DNA of 64,000 nt from Lachnoclostridium phytofermentans (GTDB lineage Bacteria > Bacillota > Clostridia > Lachnospirales > Lachnospiraceae): contig NZ_JPOF01000002.1 in NCBI RefSeq assembly GCF_000733755.1, forward strand, positions 1 to 64,000. Direction: 5' to 3'. This document shows positions 53,576 through 61,710 of this stretch, in pieces. Position 1 is the stretch's first letter, and every line of letters starts with the position of its first letter. Under the pieces are notes generated by a model. The model was given only the letters and a program-made list of their open reading frames with translations. It was not told the origin of the DNA and did not search any database. The position numbers and the translations under genes were made by a program.

Positions 53576-54326
53576 ATACGAAAATGTTTCTGCTGGTTTT
53601 CAAAAAACTCCGGTAATCAATGATATCAGCGTTTCCTTTCCGTATGGAACGCTTACTGCAATTATAGGTCCTAATGGTTGCGGAAAATCAACCTTAGTTC
53701 AATGTTTGGCGAATAAAAAACTATTATTAGAAGGTTCTATCACCTTGGATGATGTTCCTCTTTATTCTCTCACGCCTACAAGAAGAGCAAAGCGGATCGC
53801 CTTTTTACCACAAATCCGCGAACTTCCGTCTATGAATGCGGAAACATTAGTGGAACAAGGACGCTTTCCATACTCCACCATAATGAAAAAAAGAACTGAC
53901 CAAGATGACCGTATCATTCGGAGAGTGATGGAATTAACAAATACACTCGATTTTGTTGGAAAAAACATAAAGACATTATCTGGCGGAGAATGTCAGCGAG
54001 TATATCTTGCAATGGTACTTGCACAAAACAGCGATTATCTTATTTTAGATGAACCTACTACCTCGCTTGACATCAAACATCGTCTCGAATTCTTAGAACT
54101 TTTAAAGACATTACGCAATCAAGGGAAAACAATTCTAGTGATCTTACACGATATTAGTGAAGCACTCCAAATTGCTGACATCTTGGTACTTATGAAAGAA
54201 GGTAAGATTATTAGTGTCTCTAACAGTCAGGAATTTTCAAACAATGTGCAAATAGAAGAAGTATTTCAGGTTCAATTTAAAATGAAAGAGGAAGATAATA
54301 TTCACTACACCTCCTTCACTCTATAA
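53568..54326 (+). CDS. Iron/siderophore ABC transporter ATPase, FecE-like
   Basis: A complete 252-residue ABC ATPase. Walker A is GPNGCGKST, the signature LSGGECQR, Walker B LILDEPTTSLD and the switch histidine in ILHD. The FecE/FhuC resemblance is supported by the debris of its receptor and permease just upstream. The ATG at 53568 follows AAAGGAG; an open frame extending back to 53448 merely reads through the permease remnant. With its permease gone it is probably an orphan, or it serves another importer. Confidence 0.88.
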   Translation: MLKYENVSAGFQKTPVINDISVSFPYGTLTAIIGPNGCGKSTLVQCLANKKLLLEGSITLDDVPLYSLTPTRRAKRIAFLPQIRELPSMNAETLVEQGRFPYSTIMKKRTDQDDRIIRRVMELTNTLDFVGKNIKTLSGGECQRVYLAMVLAQNSDYLILDEPTTSLDIKHRLEFLELLKTLRNQGKTILVILHDISEALQIADILVLMKEGKIISVSNSQEFSNNVQIEEVFQVQFKMKEEDNIHYTSFTL

Positions 54327-54331
54327 TACTC

Positions 54332-54360
54332 TTGACGTACTAATCGTTTGGGGCTACAAT
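54332..54360 (+). promoter_or_regulatory. Promoter of prs
   Basis: TTGACG (54332-54337) and TACAAT (54355-54360) with a 17-nt spacer. The start near 54367 leaves a short leader with GAAGGGAG before the ATG at 54394. Confidence 0.8.
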
Positions 54361-54393
54361 AAGGAAGTTGATTTCACAGAAGGGAGAACCATC

Positions 54394-55575
54394 ATGAGTA
54401 ACAGAAAAATTACGGAAACAATCCCTGTCGCTCCACTCAAAATTATTGCTATGAAGAATTGTACTGCTCTCGGCGAGAAAATAGACCAATGCATCGTAGA
54501 AGCTAGAGGTGCTATGTTAGAGAGTAATGAAACATTACCAGCATTTCTAGGATACGACAAAAGTACTTACCTTGTTTCCTATCAAATTCCCCGTTTTGGT
54601 ACTGGGGAAGCAAAGGCTGTCATCAATGAAACCATCCGTGGCAGTGACCTTTTCTTAATTGCAGATGTCATGAACTACACTAATCATTATACGATGTTTG
54701 GTGAAGATTCCATAAAGTCACCAGATGACCATTTTCAAGACTTAAAACGAGTGATTGCTGCTGCAAAGATCAGCAAAGTAAAACGTGTCAATGTCATACT
54801 TCCATTCTTATATGAAGGAAGACAGCATCACCGTGATAAGTTAGAATCTCTTGATTGCGCACTAGCATTACAAGAATTGTCCGATATGGGTGTTGAAAAT
54901 ATCATTACGTTTGATGCACACGACCCACGAATTCAAAATGCAGTACCAATTCGTGGCTTTGACAATTTCTATACCAGTCTTCAATTCATTCGTGAACTAC
55001 TTTTTACCGAAAAAGATCTTCTCATTGATAAAGACCATCTTATGGTAATTAGCCCTGACGAAGGTGGCATGACTCGTGCTGTTTACTATGCCAATGTTTT
55101 AGGTGTGGAAATGGGTATGTTTTATAAGAGAAGAGATTATTCTACAATTGTAGACGGAAGAAATCCTATCGTTGCTCATGAATTTCTTGGCTCTTCATTG
55201 GAAGGAAAAGATGTTCTTATCATTGATGATATCATTTCATCTGGTGAAAGTATCTTAGATGTTGCCAAAGAGTTAAAGAAAAGAAAGGCTGGCCGCGTCT
55301 TTATTGCAGCTACCTTCGGTCTGTTCTGTAACGGTTTAGAAAAAATAGACGAATACTATGAAGCTGGCTATTTCGATCGAATTTTTACAACCAACCTAAT
55401 TTATAACAGTGAAGAGTTATTAAAACGTCCTTACTATCGTAATGTTGATTTAAGTAGATATCTCTCGCTTATTGTAGATACGCTTAATCATGATACCTCT
55501 GTAAATGATATTATTAATCCAGTTTCTTTAATTCAAGAATTATTAGAATCTTATCGAAATAGACATAATGCGTAA
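54394..55575 (+). CDS. prs: Ribose-phosphate pyrophosphokinase
   Basis: Makes PRPP from ribose-5-phosphate and ATP for nucleotide, histidine and tryptophan synthesis. The PRPP loop is VLIIDDIISSGESI, and the flag and catalytic-loop regions (FLYEGRQHHRD, TFDAHDP) are clear. At 393 residues it is about 75 longer than classical Prs, a form common in Clostridia with extra N-terminal and internal segments. It is monocistronic between its own promoter and terminator. Confidence 0.93.
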   Translation: MSNRKITETIPVAPLKIIAMKNCTALGEKIDQCIVEARGAMLESNETLPAFLGYDKSTYLVSYQIPRFGTGEAKAVINETIRGSDLFLIADVMNYTNHYTMFGEDSIKSPDDHFQDLKRVIAAAKISKVKRVNVILPFLYEGRQHHRDKLESLDCALALQELSDMGVENIITFDAHDPRIQNAVPIRGFDNFYTSLQFIRELLFTEKDLLIDKDHLMVISPDEGGMTRAVYYANVLGVEMGMFYKRRDYSTIVDGRNPIVAHEFLGSSLEGKDVLIIDDIISSGESILDVAKELKKRKAGRVFIAATFGLFCNGLEKIDEYYEAGYFDRIFTTNLIYNSEELLKRPYYRNVDLSRYLSLIVDTLNHDTSVNDIINPVSLIQELLESYRNRHNA

Positions 55576-55669
55576 GTTTTTAGCTCGTAGAATGTATTCT
55601 CGTAGAATGTATTTAAGTTAATTTATATTGTAATAATGATTTGTTTTAATCACAATGAACTAATATTAT

Positions 55670-55701
55670 ATGACTGTCTCAGCAGAGGCAGTCATTTTTT
55701 T
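55670..55701 (+). terminator. Terminator of prs
   Basis: ATGACTGTCTC (55670-55680) and GAGGCAGTCAT (55685-55695) pair over eleven positions with one T-G wobble around an AGCA loop, followed by seven T residues. It is a textbook intrinsic terminator. Confidence 0.92.
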
Positions 55702-55852
55702 GTAGGGCAGTCCATAAAAAGCCACCGACTATCACACTAGTGCGCTGATTGCTTCGTCCTTTTTTTCTCGCGTAGGAACCGACAAGCACTCAGTTGCATA
55801 TAGTACTATGAAATCATTTATGAGCAATGTATTATCGCTCCTGGTGAAGCTT

Positions 55853-56494
55853 ATGTCATTTTCTCCTAATGAAATACTCGAAGCTCTCTTGCTGGTAATA
55901 GCACTTTCCGCAGACACTTTTGCAGCCAGCTTCGCATACGGTACCAACAAGATTAAAATTCCGATGTCCTCCACTTTAATTATTAACGGAATCTGTACCT
56001 TGTTGCTAACTCTTTCCTTGGTACTTGGAAATCTACTTCGGCCCATTCTCTCTACCGATGTTACGCGCATCGTAAGTTTTACTGTTTTATTTATTCTCGG
56101 TATTTCGAAGTTATTTGACAGTACAATTAAGGCCTACATTCGAAAATACAATAAATTTGAGCACGAGTTGCACTTTTCTTTTTTATATCTACGTTTCATC
56201 CTAAACGTGTATGCAGATCCGAAAATTGCTGATGTGAATGAATCCAATTCTCTCTCTCCCATGGAAGCACTCTCTCTTGCCATAGCATTATCCTTTGATG
56301 GATTTGCAGTTGGTTTAGGCGCTGCACTTGTAGATATTAATGTATGGTTTGTTATTATTCTTTCGTTCTTCCTTGGAATCCTTGCTATTATCTTAGGGTG
56401 TCTCTTCGGAAATCTCATTTGTAAAAAGATTTCGATGAATATCTCTTGGTTAAGCGGGGTACTCCTTTTAATTATTGCGTTTTTAAAAATTTGA
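55853..56494 (+). CDS. ytaF: Sporulation membrane protein YtaF (MntP-like)
   Basis: A six-segment membrane protein of the MntP/YtaF family. The paired motifs ALSADTFAASFAYG and ALSFDGFAVGLGAAL carry the membrane aspartates of the two-fold repeat. In B. subtilis YtaF is associated with sporulation; MntP relatives export manganese. The ATG at 55853 is chosen (213 residues, close to family length), with a weak GGTG six bases upstream; 55808 would add 15 residues. The 275-nt gap after prs holds no other gene. Confidence 0.85.
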   Translation: MSFSPNEILEALLLVIALSADTFAASFAYGTNKIKIPMSSTLIINGICTLLLTLSLVLGNLLRPILSTDVTRIVSFTVLFILGISKLFDSTIKAYIRKYNKFEHELHFSFLYLRFILNVYADPKIADVNESNSLSPMEALSLAIALSFDGFAVGLGAALVDINVWFVIILSFFLGILAIILGCLFGNLICKKISMNISWLSGVLLLIIAFLKI

Positions 56495-56508
56495 TTAATG
56501 CAGTGCAA

Positions 56509-56565
56509 AACAGTAGCCAGTTCAAATGGATCTCATCCATTTAGACTGGCTCTTGCTGTACTGTT
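56509..56565. terminator. Hairpin between ytaF and pgeF
   Basis: AGCCAGT (56515-56521) and ACTGGCT (56545-56551) enclose AAATGGAT/ATCCATTT, and an outer AACAGTA/TACTGTT pairs around them. No strong T-run exists on either side. It lies between converging genes and may act in both directions. Confidence 0.5.
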
Positions 56566-56677
56566 GGTGTGATTTGATATCAAGGTCATATCATCCTGAT
56601 TCAGTTTGGTTATAGGTATCCCTTTCGGTATTTTCCTGCAGATATCCGATTACACAATGGATGATTATTAACTATTT

Positions 56678-57556
56678 TTATTCTCCCTTATGAGAATCCG
56701 GTAAGGATAACGACATAAATCCTGCCAAACTCCCTCTCCTCCCTTTACTACCACGATGGGAGAAGAATAAATCCTGTCGGCACATGGTACATAATCCCGA
56801 CTTAACAATATGTTCGGAAGCTACGCCAGCTTCTATCAATAGTTGATGATTAGCTTCCCACAAATCTAGTTGATACTTTTGACTTTGCCCTGATATTTCA
56901 GCTTGTGGATACAAGATTTTTTCATATTGCTCCTTAGTAAAATGAGTCATAAACTCTTTAGCAACATCCTCACTCACTTCATAGCAGTCTTTACAGATAC
57001 AAGGACCAATGACAACAAGAATATCTTCCGCTTTACTCCCATATTCTTTCACCATCTGTTCTACTGTAACTTTACCAATCTTACTTACGGTACCTCTCCA
57101 ACCGGAATGAGTTAATCCAATCGCTTTGTTCACTGGATCTAAGAAAAACAAAGGAACACAATCTGCACTAAATGCTAATAAAGAAACCTCTGATTCATTC
57201 GTAATTTGACCATCAATTTCTTTAAACTTGCGTTCTTTCTTGATTCCCATTCCTCGGTCCGATGCTGTGGCAACTCTGACATTAGCCTTATGCACCTGAT
57301 CGGTGAATACCAGATTATCAACCTCAATTCCAATACTTTGGCATATGCGTTCATAATTTTCCATGACAAGGTCTTCATAATCACCTCTTAAAAAACCAAG
57401 ATTCATAGATTCAAAAATCCCACTACTAACACCACCAAGTCTAGTAGAAAACCCATGTCTTAAATACGGAAACTGCTCTAATATAGGAAAGGAAACGTAA
57501 GGGACGTTTCCAACATTTTTTAACACTGCATGCTCTGTTAATTTTATTTCACTCAT
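56678..57556 (-). CDS. pgeF: Multicopper-like purine nucleoside phosphorylase/peptidoglycan editing factor
   Basis: YfiH/DUF152 (laccase-like) family protein. Metal-site motifs are GLTHSGWRG, IGPCICKDCYEVS and the C-terminal CRQDLFFSHRG. Members act as adenosine deaminase and purine nucleoside phosphorylase with zinc; in E. coli the protein prevents misincorporation of L-Ser in peptidoglycan. The ATG at 57556 (292 residues) follows GGGGG. The preceding ATG at 57568 lies inside the ribosome-binding motif. Confidence 0.92.
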   Translation of the reverse strand: MSEIKLTEHAVLKNVGNVPYVSFPILEQFPYLRHGFSTRLGGVSSGIFESMNLGFLRGDYEDLVMENYERICQSIGIEVDNLVFTDQVHKANVRVATASDRGMGIKKERKFKEIDGQITNESEVSLLAFSADCVPLFFLDPVNKAIGLTHSGWRGTVSKIGKVTVEQMVKEYGSKAEDILVVIGPCICKDCYEVSEDVAKEFMTHFTKEQYEKILYPQAEISGQSQKYQLDLWEANHQLLIEAGVASEHIVKSGLCTMCRQDLFFSHRGSKGRRGSLAGFMSLSLPDSHKGE

Positions 57557-57625
57557 TAAGACCCCCATTCTAGCCTAAGCTTTTGTGCACAAAAAACTTA
57601 TGCCTTGAAACACTCCTGAACTAAA

Positions 57626-57646
57626 GGGTAAAAACGAATCTTACCC
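57626..57646 (-). terminator. Terminator after yraN
   Basis: GGGTAA and TTACCC pair six positions two nucleotides after the yraN stop. TTTAG follows on the minus strand, so it is a modest terminator. Confidence 0.5.
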
Positions 57647-57647
57647 C

Positions 57648-58004
57648 CTAAGAACCATATGCATCAAAAGCATGTTTTATTAATCGTATCTCATTTTTTA
57701 GCATCACAATAACATCAAATCTACACGGTGTACTTTCGGGTAAACGATTCACAAGAAGATAATACTTTGCTGTTTTCGTGATTCGCCTTTGCTTTAAGCT
57801 CGTTATCGCTTCTTCTGGAAATCCCATTTCCATATTCGTTCGATACTTCACTTCAACAAATACCAAATATCCATCATTCCTAGCAATGATATCTATTTCT
57901 CCTAGTCGACAGCGAAAATTTCTTGAAAGGATTTGATATCCCTGTTCTGATAAATAATTCGCCGCTTCCGTCTCTTTTGCAAGCCCCTCAGCCTTCTTAT
58001 TCAA
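57648..58004 (-). CDS. yraN: YraN/UPF0102 endonuclease-fold protein
   Basis: A 118-residue protein with a restriction-endonuclease-like core. The segments GEIDIIARNDGYLVFVEVKYR give the E..D...ExK constellation. Function is not established; DNA processing or uptake has been suggested. It overlaps the upstream FlhB-like gene by 8 nt, which indicates translational coupling. Next to rnhB and rbgA as in many Firmicutes. Confidence 0.93.
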   Translation of the reverse strand: MNKKAEGLAKETEAANYLSEQGYQILSRNFRCRLGEIDIIARNDGYLVFVEVKYRTNMEMGFPEEAITSLKQRRITKTAKYYLLVNRLPESTPCRFDVIVMLKNEIRLIKHAFDAYGS

Positions 58005-58287
58005 TCGGTGTTTCCCCCATTACTCTCCCTTTGATTAAATCCATTCGATCTACAAATAATAGAACTTGAGCAACGACTTCATAGAGCTCTGGAGGAATAC
58101 AATCTCCAAGTTCTAATTTTGATAGAGTATTGGCCAGCGGCACATCCTTATGAATTGGAATATCTACCTCGGTCGCTTTTTTAATAATTTTATCTGCTAA
58201 GATACCCTTTCCCGAAGCAATAATCTTAGGTGCTGGATCCTTAGGATGATAAGATAGTGCAACTGCTGTTTTTCTCTCCTTCTCCAT
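57997..58287 (-). CDS. Stand-alone FlhB/EscU C-terminal domain protein (YlqH-like)
   Basis: A 96-residue protein equivalent to the cytoplasmic export-switch domain of flagellar FlhB and type III secretion EscU. It lacks the membrane part. The segment SYHPKDPAPKIIASGKG replaces the self-cleaving NPTH region, so no autocleavage is expected. IPPELYEVVAQVLLF is the conserved end. B. subtilis has the counterpart YlqH beside rnhB. Its function without a secretion system is unknown. Confidence 0.88.
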   Translation of the reverse strand: MEKERKTAVALSYHPKDPAPKIIASGKGILADKIIKKATEVDIPIHKDVPLANTLSKLELGDCIPPELYEVVAQVLLFVDRMDLIKGRVMGETPIE

Positions 58288-58411
58288 CGTAACCTCTTTT
58301 CTCGCATAGATTTCACGCTAATTAATTCATAAACTAACTTGTAAGTTAAAGCAAATATTCTCCATCTGCTACGCTACCAGCTCTACCTCATTGCCACTTC
58401 ATGACTTTTAA

Positions 58412-58447
58412 AAAGTCCTGGCCTTGCTTGCACAAGTGGAGGACTTT
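58412..58447 (-). terminator. Terminator of rnhB
   Basis: AAAGTCCT (58412-58419) and AGGACTTT (58440-58447) form eight pairs, and the minus strand continues TTAAAAG after the stem's own T-run. Outer pairs CCACTT/AAGTGG and CCTCAT/ATGAGG offer an alternative fold of the same stretch. Confidence 0.65.
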
Positions 58448-58448
58448 C

Positions 58449-59210
58449 CTATGAGGTGAAATTCTTGATAAATGATTCTCTATGAATTGGAGATGGGCCT
58501 AATTCTTTTAACGCTTTGATATGATCTGCAGAGCCATAGCCTTTATTTGAAGCAAACCCATAACCCGGAAATACCTTATCGTATTCCACCATTAAGCGAT
58601 CTCTTGTGACCTTTGCAATAATACTAGCTGCTGCAATTGATATGCTCTTCGCATCTCCTTTGATGATCGGAACTTGCGGTATCACAACTTCTGGAATTGT
58701 TACAGCATCATTTAATAACAACTCTGGAACCACTCCGAGCTTATTAATAGCACCTCGCATCGCCTCATAAGTGGCTTGTAATATGTTAATCTCGTCAATA
58801 CGAGCATGAGATGCACTTCCGATTCCAACCGAAATTGCTTTTTCCATAATTTCATCATAGAGTGCTTCTCGTTTCTTCTCACTTAATTGCTTTGAGTCAT
58901 TGATATATAAGATTTCGCAGTCTTTTGGTAAAATGATGGCACAAGCTATCACAGGACCTGCAAGCGGTCCTCTTCCTACCTCATCAATTCCACAAATATA
59001 ACGATACGTAGGATAGCTACGTTCATATTCCTGCATGGACTTAACTCTAGCCCGTTCTATTCTTAACTTCTCATAGCGATTTTCATACTTAACCAGAAGT
59101 TTTTTTACACCTTCTCTCTCATCGGTGACATATTTCTCTTTTACACTTTCAAATCCATCCTCACCAACAAGCTCAAGCTCTTCTGTTATTTCTGAAATTT
59201 TGATATTCAT
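58449..59210 (-). CDS. rnhB: Ribonuclease HII
   Basis: Removes ribonucleotides from DNA. The DEDD carboxylates lie in CGIDEVGRGPLAGPV, NDSKQLSEKKR-region and GDAKSISIAAASIIAKVTRD. At 253 residues it carries an N-terminal extension of about 70 residues before the catalytic core, as in Firmicute RNase HII. The ATG lies 4 nt after rbgA. Confidence 0.95.
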   Translation of the reverse strand: MNIKISEITEELELVGEDGFESVKEKYVTDEREGVKKLLVKYENRYEKLRIERARVKSMQEYERSYPTYRYICGIDEVGRGPLAGPVIACAIILPKDCEILYINDSKQLSEKKREALYDEIMEKAISVGIGSASHARIDEINILQATYEAMRGAINKLGVVPELLLNDAVTIPEVVIPQVPIIKGDAKSISIAAASIIAKVTRDRLMVEYDKVFPGYGFASNKGYGSADHIKALKELGPSPIHRESFIKNFTS

Positions 59211-59214
59211 AACA

Positions 59215-60093
59215 TCAATCCTTCTTTTCTTCTTCGCTAACTTCCATATGCTCGCTTGGATGTTCTAAGGTAATACGGGCAATACGTCCATTTCTAAAAT
59301 CATCCAATACAAAATTAGCAGCTTTGACTAAATCAAGTTCTCCACCTTTTAATAAACAAGCACGTTTCTTAGCAATCAGATTAAGATTCTCTATTTTACT
59401 ATCAACTTCTTCGATGCCATACTTTTCACTTAAAACTCCAGAATATTCTCGGTGAAGGTAATCAATTAATTCATAACATAAATCTCTTGGATTAAGTATA
59501 TCATCATTGATTGAACCTATAAATGCGATTCTCATTCCAACTACTTGATCTTCAAACTTAGGCCAGAGTATACCAGGTGTATCTAAAAGTTCCACATTTT
59601 TGTTTAATTTAATCCATTGCTTCCCTTTTGTAACACCAGGTTTATTCCCAGTTTTCGTACAAGCTTTTCCAGCAAAACTATTGATAAAAGTTGATTTACC
59701 CACATTGGGTATTCCTACAATCATCGCCCTTATTGGACGATTTAGAATACCACGTTTACGGTCTCGTTCTATTTTTTCTTGACAAGCCCTCTTAATAACC
59801 TCGTGTACGCTCTTAACGCCACTACCACTTTTGGAATTGACCAGAGCAACAAACCATCCTTTTTTCTCATAATAGGACTTCCAAGCATCGGTAACTTTTT
59901 GATCCGCTAAATCATATTTATTTAACAAGATAATTCTTGATTTATTCTTTGCCAAATCATCGATGTCCGGATTTTTACTGCTGTAGGGGATTCTTGCATC
60001 CACCAGCTCAATTACAACATCGATTAATTTAATATCTTCTTGCATCTGACGTTTTGCTTTTGTCATATGCCCTGGGTACCACTGAAAATGCAT
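59215..60093 (-). CDS. rbgA: Ribosome biogenesis GTPase RbgA (YlqF)
   Basis: Circularly permuted GTPase for late 50S assembly. G4 (NKYDLAD) precedes G1 (GIPNVGKST) and G3 (DTPGILWPKF). The N-terminal HFQWYPGHMTKAKRQM motif and the C-terminal RNA-binding region are normal. 292 residues. It is directly upstream of rnhB, as in B. subtilis. Confidence 0.96.
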   Translation of the reverse strand: MHFQWYPGHMTKAKRQMQEDIKLIDVVIELVDARIPYSSKNPDIDDLAKNKSRIILLNKYDLADQKVTDAWKSYYEKKGWFVALVNSKSGSGVKSVHEVIKRACQEKIERDRKRGILNRPIRAMIVGIPNVGKSTFINSFAGKACTKTGNKPGVTKGKQWIKLNKNVELLDTPGILWPKFEDQVVGMRIAFIGSINDDILNPRDLCYELIDYLHREYSGVLSEKYGIEEVDSKIENLNLIAKKRACLLKGGELDLVKAANFVLDDFRNGRIARITLEHPSEHMEVSEEEKKD

Positions 60094-60201
60094 TTGTATG
60101 CCTCTCTTTCTATTGATCGTATCATAAAGACGTTTTTATGATTCTGTCATTATATGGATTTTGGGGGTAGTTCTACAGAAGAACACCAATAATCACTATC
60201 T

Positions 60202-60831
60202 CTACTCCTCTGAAGTAGCTCCTTCTCCCTCCGGCTTTTCCTCCGCAATTTTAGAGAACATATTGATCTTATTAACAAAATCAAATGGCTTTATTCGAAT
60301 CCATGCTTTCCCAATAATATCGTCTTTCACTACATTCCCAATATTAGCAAAGCGACTGTCTTCGCTATTATTTCGATTATCACCAAGAACGAAATATTCA
60401 TCTTCATCTAAGGTGAATTTTTCATCTGCAAGACCAGGAATACGAATTTCCTCTACCACCATTGGTTCCTCTAAAGCCTCACCATTAATGTAAACAACAC
60501 CATCTAAAATCTGTACTTGCTCACCTGGTAAACCAATCACACGTTTTATATTATAATAATTATGCTCATTGCCACTTTGCTTAAAAACGATGATATCATA
60601 TCTCTTGGGATCTCGGAACATATATGCTAATTTATTAATTACTATCTTATCCTCATCCGAAAGGGTAATCTCCATCGATTCACCAAGCATTGAGGTTTTC
60701 TCAAGAGCAACATTGATGATTGCATAAGCAAGTGCAATCACTGCTACTATCTCAATTAACCAAATCACGATTCTTATATATAATTTTTTACGCTTCTTGC
60801 GTTTGCTATCCCTGTCAAAATCATATTTCAT
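60202..60831 (-). CDS. lepB: Type I signal peptidase
   Basis: Membrane serine peptidase that releases exported proteins. It has a basic N-terminus (KRKKRKK), one membrane segment at about 18-40, catalytic Ser52 in GESMEITL and Lys96 in NIKRVIGLPGE, and the C-terminal box GDNRNNSEDSR. The usual SMxPTL is SMEITL here, so the proline is replaced. The ATG at 60831 (209 residues) is chosen because the predicted transcription start lies near 60880, inside the longer frame that opens at 60930. Confidence 0.93.
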   Translation of the reverse strand: MKYDFDRDSKRKKRKKLYIRIVIWLIEIVAVIALAYAIINVALEKTSMLGESMEITLSDEDKIVINKLAYMFRDPKRYDIIVFKQSGNEHNYYNIKRVIGLPGEQVQILDGVVYINGEALEEPMVVEEIRIPGLADEKFTLDEDEYFVLGDNRNNSEDSRFANIGNVVKDDIIGKAWIRIKPFDFVNKINMFSKIAEEKPEGEGATSEE

Positions 60832-60885
60832 CACTTCAAACCATCCTAATTTAAATTCATCAAGACTATTGTCTCCTGTATTTCT

Positions 60886-60929
60886 ATTATAACTAACTTG
60901 TACCAACATTGAAACAAAAAAATGTTTCA
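60886..60929 (-). promoter_or_regulatory. Promoter region of lepB
   Basis: TATAAT at 60891-60886 is clear, but the -35 region (about 60914-60909) is weak and overlaps a TGAAAC/GTTTCA dyad (60910-60929). The dyad could be an operator or a small hairpin of an upstream transcript. Confidence 0.5.
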
Positions 60930-60996
60930 CTTCTTAAACTAATTAAATTCGTAATCAGCTAAACTGTAACTGTATAATAACGGATGATTCAATTTT

Positions 60997-61050
60997 AAAA
61001 AAAGAGGGAGCTCAAAGTGCAGATTCCCTGACGCTTTGTGGCACCCTCTT
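60997..61050 (-). terminator. Terminator of rplS
   Basis: AAGAGGG (61002-61008) and CCCTCTT (61044-61050) pair with an inner AAAG/CTTT stem, followed on the minus strand by seven T residues (61003-60997). It lies about 90 nt after the rplS stop. Confidence 0.85.
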
Positions 61051-61141
61051 ATGCTTACTTTACATAGAAAACAATTCACTTACTAATTCGAAAGTAATTG
61101 TTTTACTAACTCAAAAGAATTATCTAACTAATTCAAAAGAA

Positions 61142-61489
61142 TTATCTAACTAATTCTTTAACTTTAGCCCTCTTACCAACTCTATCACGTAAGTATGTTA
61201 ACTTAGCTCTTCTAACTTTACCAAGTCTAACAACTTCAACTTTCTCTACGATTGGAGAATGTACTGGCCAAGTCTTTTCAACACCAACACCGTTAGAATT
61301 CTTTCTAACTGTGAAAGTTTCTCTAGCTCCACCGTTCTGTCTCTTTAATACAACGCCTTCGAATACCTGTGTTCTCTCACGGTTACCCTCTTTTACCTTA
61401 GCGTATACTTTTACAGTATCTCCTACATGGAAAGTAGAAACTTCTGACTTTAACTGTGCATCTTCGATGCTCTTAATAATGTTATTCAT
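61142..61489 (-). CDS. rplS: 50S ribosomal protein L19
   Basis: A 115-residue ribosomal protein at the 30S-50S interface. Diagnostic segments are [32 protein letters not shown] and the terminal [13 protein letters not shown]. The ATG at 61489 follows GAAGGAGGTCACAAC. The longer frame to 61531 would start inside the leader hairpins. It is monocistronic here, with its own promoter, structured leader and terminator; trmD and rimM are not adjacent in this window. Confidence 0.97.
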   Translation of the reverse strand: MNNIIKSIEDAQLKSEVSTFHVGDTVKVYAKVKEGNRERTQVFEGVVLKRQNGGARETFTVRKNSNGVGVEKTWPVHSPIVEKVEVVRLGKVRRAKLTYLRDRVGKRAKVKELVR

Positions 61490-61510
61490 GTTGTGACCTC
61501 CTTCAAATTT

Positions 61511-61613
61511 AGATGTTCTTACTACGTTCATTCACTTCCTCACTTAGTCTACTAAGCTTACCAAGGCTTAACCTACTGATTGTAGTTAAGCATTCCAGTA
61601 CAGAGGAACATCT
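61511..61613 (-). ncRNA. Structured leader of rplS (L19 leader candidate)
   Basis: In the transcript AGATGTTC (61613-61606) pairs with GAACATCT (61518-61511), closing a three-way-like fold. Inside are CTTAAC/GTTAAG (61590-61567, extended by TAC/GTA) and CTTAG/CTAAG (61556-61543). The closing stem ends about ten bases before GGAGG. Firmicutes are known to have an L19 leader that mediates autoregulation; whether this is the same family needs a covariance search. Confidence 0.6.
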
Positions 61614-61629
61614 CGTCTCACAATTTGCT

Positions 61630-61658
61630 ATTATAACATAGCTTAAATAAAAATGCAA
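61630..61658 (-). promoter_or_regulatory. Promoter of rplS
   Basis: TTGCAT (61658-61653) and TATAAT (61635-61630) are 17 nt apart. The start near 61623 gives a leader of about 135 nt containing the structured element. Confidence 0.85.
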
Positions 61659-61710
61659 GAGGTATTGTATCTATAATACGAAGCCTCTCTTTCCTTCCTG
61701 TTTTAACTTA

